This document shows positions 1 to 4,682 of a stretch of 5,931 bases of DNA, in pieces; the first letter of the stretch is position 1, and every line of letters begins with the position of its first letter. Location of the stretch: positions 1-5,931 of the forward strand of contig JAITEC010000180.1 of NCBI GenBank assembly GCA_031282225.1. The letters run 5' to 3'. A program made the position numbers and the translations under genes. This stretch comes from Oscillospiraceae bacterium. GTDB taxonomy: Bacteria; Bacillota; Clostridia; Oscillospirales; Oscillospiraceae. The notes under the pieces were generated by a model. That model worked only from the letters and a program-made list of their open reading frames with translations. It did no database searches and was not told the DNA's origin.

Positions 1-12
1 TATATTTTCCAT
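1..12 (-). CDS. dnaA: Possible start of dnaA (only four codons visible)
   Basis: The window ends four codons into a candidate leftward reading frame: ATG at 12..10 followed by codons for Glu, Asn and Ile. M-E-N-I is how Bacillus subtilis DnaA, the replication initiator ATPase that melts oriC, begins. Four residues prove nothing alone. The context supports the call: a good leftward promoter 47 bases upstream, a DnaA-box-like site at the predicted transcription start, and a cluster of further such boxes behind it, matching the autoregulated dnaA promoter of many bacteria. A GGGGG run at 28..24, 11 bases before the ATG, could be a distant ribosome binding site; the gerW gene in this window also uses a G-run. 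Another DnaA-regulated gene is possible. Confidence 0.42.
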
Positions 13-50
13 TCTAATATAAACCCCCAAAAAATATTTCGCCGCCTGCA

Positions 51-59
51 ATGTCCACA
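51..59. promoter_or_regulatory. DnaA-box-like site at the leftward promoter start
   Basis: ATGTCCACA matches the box TTATCCACA at seven of nine positions and keeps the whole TCCACA core. It begins directly at the -10 element (59-64) and covers the predicted transcription start near position 52. A repressor bound here would block the promoter, which would fit DnaA autoregulation of its own gene. Function is inferred from position and core match only. Confidence 0.4.
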
Positions 60-87
60 TTATATACCGACAAAAACATAAATGCAA
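59..87 (-). promoter_or_regulatory. Sigma-A-type promoter reading left
   Basis: On the minus strand TTGCAT (87..82) is followed after exactly 17 bases by TATAAT (64..59). The -10 hexamer is perfect, the -35 hexamer matches TTGACA at four of six positions, and the spacer is ideal. Transcription would start near position 52 and give a leader of about 40 bases before the ATG at 12..10. The promoter lies well past the end of rluB, so it serves the gene at the left edge rather than the operon. Confidence 0.6.
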
Positions 88-206
88 GCCCAATGCGTTT
101 GACTTGCGCGCCTCGTATTGGCCATTTATGTTGTCGGGCTGTGACATTGCTCCAAACCAATATTCACCACAAGCGTCCATATTCACGAAAAGTTCACACA
201 AATCCA

Positions 207-236
207 TGTGGAAAACTCTGTGGAAAATGTGCAAAA
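207..236. promoter_or_regulatory. Cluster of three DnaA-box-like 9-mers
   Basis: TGTGGAAAA (207-215), TGTGGAAAA (219-227) and TGTGCAAAA (228-236) lie in the same orientation with start-to-start spacings of 12 and 9 bases. Each differs from the consensus TGTGNATAA at one position (A for T at position 7). The reverse form TTTTCCACA is a box variant seen at origins of several bacterial groups. Close same-orientation packing is what cooperative DnaA assembly uses. Confidence 0.5.
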
Positions 237-262
237 ACACGACCGCCACGACGTTTTCTCCC

Positions 263-294
263 TGTGGGAAACAAGGCGCGCCGGCTGTGGATAC
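263..294. promoter_or_regulatory. Two further DnaA-box-like 9-mers near the rluB end
   Basis: TGTGGGAAA (263-271) differs from TGTGNATAA at two positions. TGTGGATAC (286-294) differs only at the last base and is among the best matches in the window. Both share the orientation of the 207-236 cluster and extend the array to within 12 bases of the rluB stop codon. Confidence 0.45.
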
Positions 295-305
295 ATGAAT
301 TATAT

Positions 306-1046
306 TTAGCTCATCAAACTATGCGGCACTATGCGACCCAAGCGTCCCAGCTCTTCGCGCGTCAGGTGGCGCCACTTGCCCGGCGGGAGGTCTCCCAGTT
401 CGACGCCGCCAATTGATACGCGGCGCAGGGAACTTACGCGCAAGCCGCATTTTTGGCACATCTTCCTTATCTGCCTGTTGCGACCCTCGCGTATCGCAAT
501 TTCAAACACGCCGCCGCGCGCGTCCGCGCTCAGCGGCGTCACTCGTGCCGCCGCCACGGCGCGGCCGTCTATCTCCATAGGCGAGGCCAAGCGCCGCTCA
601 GCGCCGCGCGTATCCCCGCTGACGACAACGCGATACACCTTCTCCCGCCCGCGAGACGGATGGATAAGGCCGTGCGCGAAGTCGCCGTCGTTCGTCATTA
701 TCAGCAGGCCCTCGGATTCCATGTCCAACCTGCCAACTGGATATACGCGCGCTCCGACGCCGCCTGTCAGCTGCGCCACAGTGCGCCTTCCGCGATCGTC
801 GGACATGGCCGTGATATAGCCGCGCGGCTTGTTGAGCATTATATATACAAGGTCTCCCCGCGCCGGGAGCGGCGCGCCGTCCACGCGCACATCGTCGCGT
901 TCCGCGTCGGCGAGGGTACCCAGGGGCGCGCGCGCGCCGTTTACCGTCACCCTGCCCTCCGTTATGAGCCGCTCCGCCGCCCTGCGCGAGGCCACGCCGC
1001 GCTGCGACAGGAGTTTTGACAGGCGAAGCGGATCCCCTCCGCCCAT
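306..1046 (-). CDS. rluB: RluB/RsuA-family rRNA pseudouridine synthase
   Basis: The 246-residue protein belongs to the family that isomerises a specific uridine to pseudouridine in rRNA. It has an N-terminal S4 RNA-binding domain (about residues 7-54, RLSKLLSQRGVASRRAAERLI) and then the synthase domain. The catalytic Asp is D108 in GRLDMESEGLL, and the conserved REGRNRQIRKM stretch is at 186-196. Length is normal for RluB, which acts on 23S rRNA helix 89 in model species; RsuA (16S) is the alternative that sequence alone does not exclude. Placement beside scpAB favours RluB, since Bacillus subtilis also has rluB close to scpAB. The ATG at 1046 lies three bases after the gerW stop without a clear ribosome binding site, suggesting coupled translation. 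The GGAGGGG just inside the gene could instead serve a later non-ATG start near L7-L9, where family proteins usually begin. Confidence 0.93.
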   Translation of the reverse strand: MGGGDPLRLSKLLSQRGVASRRAAERLITEGRVTVNGARAPLGTLADAERDDVRVDGAPLPARGDLVYIMLNKPRGYITAMSDDRGRRTVAQLTGGVGARVYPVGRLDMESEGLLIMTNDGDFAHGLIHPSRGREKVYRVVVSGDTRGAERRLASPMEIDGRAVAAARVTPLSADARGGVFEIAIREGRNRQIRKMCQKCGLRVSSLRRVSIGGVELGDLPPGKWRHLTREELGRLGRIVPHSLMS

Positions 1047-1049
1047 CGT

Positions 1050-1439
1050 CTACTCGTCCGTGTCCTTGGACGTCATGTCCTTTATCTTGTCCACCAACTC
1101 AGGCACAAGCTCAATGAGCCTGTCCACGGTCGTAGACGCCGGCGGCGATATGCTCAATAGCTTCACATTGCCGTCCCTTATCACCAGAAACGCCACGGGT
1201 ATGATGTTGACGCCTGCGGCGGAACCGCCGCCGAACGGATTGTCCTTGCCCGGCTGCGGGTTCTTGCCGCTGAAATCCGTGCCGCCCGTGCCAAATCCCA
1301 GCGTCACCTTCGATACGGGTATGATAGTTATACCGTCCTGCGTGGTTATCTGCTGCCCAACTATGGTGTTGACATCTACGATCTCCCTGAGCTTGCGCAT
1401 TGTAGTGTCTATCAACTCCCCAATAGGATGCCTGTCCAC
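1050..1439 (-). CDS. ytfJ: GerW/YtfJ family sporulation protein
   Basis: The 129-residue protein matches the GerW (YtfJ) family. It shows HPIGELIDTTMRKLREIV at the N-terminus, the core Q-x-I-x(5)-G-I-T-I-I-P-V-S-K-V, and two glycine-rich patches (about residues 48-53 and 69-76) framing the family signature PFGGGSAAGV, then IPVAFLVI. Bacillus subtilis GerW is needed for a normal spore germination response; its biochemical role is not established. The start chosen is GTG at 1439..1437, because AGAGGGGG lies eight bases upstream and homologues begin just before HPI. An upstream in-frame ATG at 1538 would overlap the preceding gene by some 80 bases and add residues unlike the family. It follows the DUF2953 gene by 17 bases, as ytfI-ytfJ do in Bacillus. 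Family members also occur in lineages that do not sporulate, so it hints at spore formation without proving it. Confidence 0.93.
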   Translation of the reverse strand: MDRHPIGELIDTTMRKLREIVDVNTIVGQQITTQDGITIIPVSKVTLGFGTGGTDFSGKNPQPGKDNPFGGGSAAGVNIIPVAFLVIRDGNVKLLSISPPASTTVDRLIELVPELVDKIKDMTSKDTDE

Positions 1440-1447
1440 AAAAAATA

Positions 1448-1455
1448 CCCCCTCT
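1448..1455 (-). promoter_or_regulatory. Ribosome binding site that fixes the gerW start
   Basis: AGAGGGGG on the minus strand (1455..1448) precedes the GTG codon at 1439..1437 by eight bases and lies in the 17-base gap after the DUF2953 stop codon. It is the strongest Shine-Dalgarno-like site in the operon and is the reason for choosing the GTG over the upstream ATG. Confidence 0.75.
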
Positions 1456-1456
1456 T

Positions 1457-2065
1457 TCAATCCAATATGTTTTTCCGTTTTGCGCCCCGCGCCTTGCGTC
1501 CCGCGCCTCGTTTGAGCGCCAGAGGCAATATGGCGCACGCGACATACGCGATCTCCCAGACCGCCAAGGACACGTCGGCGCTCACATACGCTTCCGGCTT
1601 GTCGGCGCCGAAGTCAACTCTTGCGGATATCTCGCGCTCCTTGACGCGGAACGCCCCGTCTATCAGCGCAGTTATAGCAGCGCAGCTTGCGGAAATGCCC
1701 CCGTAAGCTATCGCCGCGCGCACGGGGTCGCCGCCTCCAGGCGCCGTATAGCGCACAACGAGCCGCTTTATCAGCAGCTTGTGCCTGAGCCTCCCGAGGA
1801 TTTTTGCGGCGGCGCCCGCTATCTCCCGCGTGCCCACGTGTTTGCCGGGAGATGCCCGCGCCGTTTTGTCCGGCGCTTTGACGCGCTTTTTACGACGAGG
1901 CGCCTTTCTGCGCGGCATCGCCTTTTTGCGCGGCGACAGACGAAACCGGACAAACAGCACGCGTACCGCGAGAGCGAGGCCGCTCTCGTCATATCGTACC
2001 GACACGCCCAACCTGGCGAGCGCGAGCGCCGCGACGGCGGCTGCCGCAATGCCCAGCGCCGTCAT
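1457..2065 (-). CDS. DUF2953 (YtfI-like) membrane-associated protein
   Basis: The 202-residue protein starts with a hydrophobic segment (about residues 2-18, rich in Ala and Leu) followed by VRYDESGLALAVRVLFVRFRL. It then has a very basic linker (about residues 50-75, many Arg and Lys), a helical region with the LIKRLVVRYTAPGGGDPVRAAIAYG stretch, and a second hydrophobic segment (about residues 170-190). This order fits the DUF2953 family, of unknown function, whose Bacillus member ytfI lies directly upstream of ytfJ. The start is ATG at 2065..2063, because it forms an ATGA overlap with the scpB stop and places the hydrophobic segment at the N-terminus; the frame stays open further upstream, but only inside scpB. 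Its neighbour gerW suggests a spore or forespore membrane role, which is inference. Its composition is markedly Ala/Arg-rich, matching the GC-rich genome. Confidence 0.8.
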   Translation of the reverse strand: MTALGIAAAAVAALALARLGVSVRYDESGLALAVRVLFVRFRLSPRKKAMPRRKAPRRKKRVKAPDKTARASPGKHVGTREIAGAAAKILGRLRHKLLIKRLVVRYTAPGGGDPVRAAIAYGGISASCAAITALIDGAFRVKEREISARVDFGADKPEAYVSADVSLAVWEIAYVACAILPLALKRGAGRKARGAKRKNILD

Positions 2066-2652
2066 GGCCGCTCCTTTGCCTCCCGCTCGGCGCCGATAGC
2101 GCCGATAGCGCCCATTATGCTCATCTGCTCGCCGCTTTCCTCCACGCCCGGCAGTTCTGGCAGCTCGTCGAGCGAAGCTATACCAAACGTACGCAGAAAA
2201 ATGGCCGTGGTCCCGTATGTGATTGGGCGGCCCGGCGCGTCCAGTCTCCCCACAGGCTCTATAAATCCGCGACCCAATAGCGCCGATATGGTGTATGAAC
2301 TGTCCACCCCGCGCACTTGCTCTATATACGCTTTCGTAACCGGCTGAAAATAGGCAACGACCGCCAGTGTCTCCAGCGACGGAGCGGACAGACGCGGCTG
2401 GCGCCCTGTCTCCAGAGCCAGCCGTATGATGTCGGCATACTCCGGAGACGAACACATCTGCAGGCAGTCGCCCACGCGCACTATGCGCATACCGCGCCGC
2501 TCGTAGCTGTACCGGTCGCCCATGCGCCCGCTTATATCCGATACGGCAGAGTGTTCCACGCCAAGTACAAGGGCTATCCGCTCTATTGACACGGGATCTC
2601 CTGACGCAAACAGTATGCCCTCTATGGCGCTTTCAATATCACGTATTTCCAT
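2062..2652 (-). CDS. scpB: Segregation and condensation protein B
   Basis: The 196-residue protein is ScpB, which dimerises and binds ScpA in the SMC-ScpA-ScpB condensin that loads near the origin and compacts and segregates chromosomes. The N-terminus IESAIEGILFASGDPVSIERIALVLGV starts the first winged-helix domain. The second is marked by LSAPSLETLAVVAYFQPVTKAYIEQVRGVDSSYTISALLGRGFIEPVGRLDAPGRPITYGTT, a strongly conserved ScpB block at about residues 90-151. Length is typical. Its ATG shares one base with the scpA stop (TGATG), so translation is very likely coupled and keeps the two subunits in proportion. The C-terminal tail carries a short Gly-Ala-Ile repeat encoded by a 9-base tandem repeat and is probably unstructured. 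Confidence 0.96.
   Translation of the reverse strand: MEIRDIESAIEGILFASGDPVSIERIALVLGVEHSAVSDISGRMGDRYSYERRGMRIVRVGDCLQMCSSPEYADIIRLALETGRQPRLSAPSLETLAVVAYFQPVTKAYIEQVRGVDSSYTISALLGRGFIEPVGRLDAPGRPITYGTTAIFLRTFGIASLDELPELPGVEESGEQMSIMGAIGAIGAEREAKERP
2090..2116. repeat. 9-base tandem repeat in the scpB tail
   Basis: GCGCCGATA occurs twice perfectly (2090-2107) with a third, two-mismatch copy (2108-2116). Because the unit is three codons long it adds or removes Gly-Ala-Ile units without changing frame. It lies in the poorly conserved C-terminal tail of ScpB, so copy-number change should be tolerated. Confidence 0.8.
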
Positions 2653-3407
2653 CAGACCGCCTCAATGAGATTTACCGTCATCTCCGCGCCATCTCCCGCC
2701 AAAAACAGCCTGCCGGTCTTGCACAGCTCCAGCAATGCCACGAACGTCGCCACCGCTTCCGAGCGGCTCCGCGAGTTTAAAATGAGCGCCATTGCCCGCA
2801 TGACCCCGCAGCGCCGCAAAATGCCGATCACCTCGTCTACCTTCTCGTCCACGGGATACGCTATGCGCTTTGGGAACACCATGGGCCGCTTGCTTATCGA
2901 CCTGAGTTTTATTGCGCCCCGCTCGTTTATATTGGCTATGGCCCTCAGTAAGTCGGCGCACGCATGGCTGTAGTCGGGTCCCTGTACGCCCGGGAGCACC
3001 TCCGGCGGCTTCGCGATGAGTCCCGCGCCGTTGAAGTACATTGGCGCTAAGGCAGGCAACACGGATTGTACCTGCGCGTACACGTCCCGGCGGCGCAACT
3101 CTTCCAGCGAAGATATCAAGCTGTCCAGTTCAGAGACCTCCTCGCCGCCGGACAGCAGCATCTTTGTCTTGATATAGGCAAGATGCGAGGCCATGGCGAC
3201 GAACTCGCTGGCAATATCGAGGTCCATCTCAGCCATCGCGTTGAGATATTCGAGGTATTGCCCTAAAATGAGCGATATGCTTATGTCCTGTATCTCAATT
3301 TTATTCTTGCCGAGCAACTGCAGTATCAGCGCGAGCGGCCCCTCAAAATCCTCCGGCTCGTTTTTCGATTTGACTACGCCCGCAAGCTTAAAGACAGGAT
3401 TCGCCAT
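2652..3407 (-). CDS. scpA: Segregation and condensation protein A (kleisin)
   Basis: The 251-residue protein is the kleisin ScpA, which bridges SMC heads and binds the ScpB dimer. Visible are the family N-terminus EDFEGPLALILQLLGKNKIEIQDISISLILGQYLEYL (residues 19-55), LDIASEFVAMASHLAYIKTKMLL, and a C-terminal winged-helix region ending KTGRLFLAGDGAEMTVNLIEAV. The start at 3407 (MANPVFKLAGVV) agrees with clostridial relatives. The frame is open to 3485, but that extension would overlap the membrane protease gene and is not family-like. There is no Shine-Dalgarno sequence: the ATG comes four bases after the protease stop codon and just after a hairpin and T-run, so expression probably depends on ribosomes finishing the upstream gene. 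The stop overlaps scpB by one base. Confidence 0.95.
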   Translation of the reverse strand: MANPVFKLAGVVKSKNEPEDFEGPLALILQLLGKNKIEIQDISISLILGQYLEYLNAMAEMDLDIASEFVAMASHLAYIKTKMLLSGGEEVSELDSLISSLEELRRRDVYAQVQSVLPALAPMYFNGAGLIAKPPEVLPGVQGPDYSHACADLLRAIANINERGAIKLRSISKRPMVFPKRIAYPVDEKVDEVIGILRRCGVMRAMALILNSRSRSEAVATFVALLELCKTGRLFLAGDGAEMTVNLIEAV

Positions 3408-3411
3408 ATCG

Positions 3412-4083
3412 TCAAAAAAGCCCCGCGATGCGGGAAAACAAAAACGCCGAGCCCCTTGCGACATAGTAAAGCCCATTGAAAACAAATCTGGTCGCCTGGC
3501 TTATGGGACCGTCGAATATTCCAATATACATGACCGCCACGAGTATTATCATCCCATACCGCTCGTACCGCATGAGATTGTAGTACTGCCTGTCCGACGC
3601 AAGCGAAAACAGCACCTTTGAGCCGTCCAGCGGAGGGATGGGTATTAGGTTGAACACCGCGAGCGCAACGCTTATATACGCCGTGTCGTACAGCAAGCCG
3701 CTGAAAAAAATGCCCATTTGCGTGTGCGGGACAAAAACATATGCCGCGCCGTACAAGAACAGGAAGGGGACGGCAAGGACGATGTTCGACACGGGGCCCG
3801 CGAGCGCGGTAATCGCCATTCCCCTCTTCGGATTGCGAAAGGCGCGCATGTTCACAGGCACCGGCCGGGCCCAGCCAAAGCCCGTGAACAACAGCATCAG
3901 GCACCCCACCGGGTCTATGTGGCGCACGGGGTTGAGCGTCAGGCGCCCCATGTTCTTTGCCGTGCGGTCGCCCAGCTTGTACGCCGCCAACCCGTGCGAC
4001 AGCTCGTGGAATGTGATGCATATTAATATGGGTATTATCCTACCCGCCGCCTCTCTCAGCCCCTCGGGGCTGAGCCACCTCAT
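3412..4083 (-). CDS. M50 site-2-type intramembrane metalloprotease
   Basis: The 223-residue multi-pass membrane protein has the zinc-binding motif HELSH (residues 26-30) in its first hydrophobic segment, followed by the GLAAYKLGD...GRLTLNPVRHIDPVG block of the short S2P (YwhC-like) subfamily. The second signature NLIPIPPLDGSKVL supplies the third zinc ligand, Asp about 153. There is no PDZ domain, unlike RseP. Substrates are unknown; relatives cut membrane-embedded regulators or remnants. Two starts are possible. The ATG at 4083 has AGGA six bases upstream and was chosen. A TTG at 4098 overlaps engB by seven bases and has GGAG seven bases upstream, adding five residues. Genes of this family often sit next to scpA in clostridia. 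The last codons overlap a terminator-like hairpin. Confidence 0.9.
   Translation of the reverse strand: MRWLSPEGLREAAGRIIPILICITFHELSHGLAAYKLGDRTAKNMGRLTLNPVRHIDPVGCLMLLFTGFGWARPVPVNMRAFRNPKRGMAITALAGPVSNIVLAVPFLFLYGAAYVFVPHTQMGIFFSGLLYDTAYISVALAVFNLIPIPPLDGSKVLFSLASDRQYYNLMRYERYGMIILVAVMYIGIFDGPISQATRFVFNGLYYVARGSAFLFSRIAGLF
3414..3435 (-). terminator. Terminator-like hairpin overlapping the end of the S2P gene
   Basis: Reading leftward, CCCGC (3434..3430), a three-base loop (3429..3427) and GCGGG (3426..3422) form a five-pair G-C stem, extendable by one G-U pair. After two bases comes a run of six T (3419..3414). This is the form of an intrinsic terminator, though the stem is short. It covers the last S2P codons and its stop, inside an operon, so it would more likely cause partial termination than end the transcript. 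Confidence 0.4.
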
Positions 4084-4089
4084 CAACTG

Positions 4090-4093
4090 TCCT
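4090..4093 (-). promoter_or_regulatory. Ribosome binding site supporting the ATG start of the S2P gene
   Basis: AGGA (4093..4090) lies six bases before the ATG at 4083..4081 and overlaps the engB stop codon. A competing GGAG (4109..4106) sits seven bases before a TTG at 4098..4096, so the choice of start stays open. Confidence 0.5.
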
Positions 4094-4682
4094 AACAAAA
4101 GTACTCTCCTATTACCGCAATGAGTTTGTCCCTGTTTGTCCCTTTTTCGGCTGAAAAAGGCAGCACCCCAACATTTTCGCCGAACGGCAGCGTCTCCCGT
4201 ATAGCCGCCACACAGGCCTCCGCCTCGCTGCGCTTGACTTTATCCGCCTTGTTCGCCACCACTATCACCGGTTTGCCCGTCCGCATGAACCACCGCGCCA
4301 TGGTCACGTCGTCCGCCGTGGGCCTATGCCGCATATCCACTATCATTACGCCGAGCGAAACAGCTCCGGGCGACGCGAAAAACGACTCCATGAGACTGCC
4401 CCACCTCCGCCGCTCGGAGTCAGACACGCGCGCGTACCCGTAGCCCGGCAGATCGACGAGGTACGCCTTGCCGTCCACCAAGAAATAGTTCACGTTCGCC
4501 GTTTTGCCCGGCGATGAACTGATGCGCGCCAATCCCCTCCGCCCGGCGAGGGCGTTGATCACGGAGGATTTGCCGACATTCGATCTGCCCGAAAATACGG
4601 CCTGCGGCCGGCCGTCGGATATGAACCCTTCCGCGCCGGCAGCGGTCTTTACAAACTCGCAGTTACGAAACCGCAGCGTCAT
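4092..4682 (-). CDS. engB: Ribosome biogenesis GTPase EngB/YsxC
   Basis: The 196-residue protein is the TrmE-Era-EngA-like GTPase YsxC/YihA, essential in Bacillus for late assembly of the large ribosomal subunit. All G motifs are present: G1 GRSNVGKS (32-39), the G2 region with PGKT (58-61), G3 DLPG (77-80) followed by YGYARV, G4 NKAD (144-147), and G5 SAEKG (177-181). [11 protein letters not shown] (115-125) is a family hallmark. Length is standard. The ATG overlaps the lon stop by four bases (ATGA) and lacks its own ribosome binding site, as expected for coupled translation; lonA-ysxC is also the order in Bacillus subtilis. Nothing in the sequence is degraded. Confidence 0.97.
   Translation of the reverse strand: MTLRFRNCEFVKTAAGAEGFISDGRPQAVFSGRSNVGKSSVINALAGRRGLARISSSPGKTANVNYFLVDGKAYLVDLPGYGYARVSDSERRRWGSLMESFFASPGAVSLGVMIVDMRHRPTADDVTMARWFMRTGKPVIVVANKADKVKRSEAEACVAAIRETLPFGENVGVLPFSAEKGTNRDKLIAVIGEYFC
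4124..4143. repeat. Perfect 10-base tandem duplication inside engB
   Basis: GTTTGTCCCT occurs twice without interruption (4124-4133 and 4134-4143). Because ten is not a multiple of three the copies are read in different frames, giving TNR and DKL after the G5 motif. Both readings fit a normal EngB C-terminus, so the repeat is probably chance, but gain or loss of one unit would shift the frame. Confidence 0.75.
4141..4160. repeat. Perfect 8-base inverted repeat over the EngB G5 motif
   Basis: CCTTTTTC (4141-4148) and GAAAAAGG (4153-4160) are perfect complements around a four-base loop. The sequence encodes P-F-S-A-E-K-G, the conserved G5 loop, so it may be a side effect of coding. It could form a hairpin in the mRNA; there is no adjoining T-run on the coding strand, so it is not a terminator. 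Confidence 0.7.

Larger units (their letters stand above)
13..305. other. Origin-like intergenic region with DnaA-box cluster (dnaA upstream region / candidate oriC)
   Basis: This gene-free stretch is visibly richer in A and T than the coding DNA to its right. It holds repeated TGTGGA-type 9-mers close to the DnaA box (TGTGNATAA; reverse TTATNCACA). One-mismatch copies are at 207-215, 219-227, 228-236 and 286-294. Two-mismatch copies are at 51-59, 160-168, 179-187 and 263-271. It also contains a leftward sigma-A-type promoter (59-87). In Bacillota the region upstream of dnaA normally carries such a box array and forms part of oriC; the unwinding element can lie on the other side of dnaA, which would be outside this window. 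No reading frame here resembles a known protein, no rpmH is seen, and there is no convincing terminator for the rluB operon. Confidence 0.5.

Noticed and set aside
253..272. Imperfect hairpin as terminator of the rluB operon
   Set aside because: Only CCC/GGG and GTTT/AAAC pair, around an unpaired bulge, and no T-run follows on the minus strand.
275..282. GGCGCGCC palindrome
   Set aside because: A single 8-base GC palindrome is expected by chance here and has no repeat partner or context suggesting an operator.
51..416. Plus-strand frame of 121 codons across the intergenic region into rluB
   Set aside because: It overlaps the conserved end of rluB, has no ribosome binding site, and its translation resembles no family. 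The DnaA-box-like array explains the region better.
829..1515. Long plus-strand open frames opposite rluB and gerW (also 331-819, 453-1019)
   Set aside because: They are shadows of well-supported minus-strand genes in GC-rich DNA. Their translations are Ser/Pro/Arg-rich without any recognisable domain.
1050..1538. Longer gerW starting at the upstream ATG (1538)
   Set aside because: It would overlap the DUF2953 gene by about 80 bases and add Arg/Gly-rich residues unlike the family. The GTG at 1439 has a strong ribosome binding site.
2066..2455. Longer DUF2953 frame extending into scpB
   Set aside because: The extra 130 residues are out-of-frame scpB sequence. The ATG at 2065 gives the expected N-terminal hydrophobic segment and an ATGA overlap.
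3408..3485. Longer scpA starting at 3485
   Set aside because: The 26 extra residues overlap the protease gene and do not match ScpA relatives, which begin near NPVFKL.
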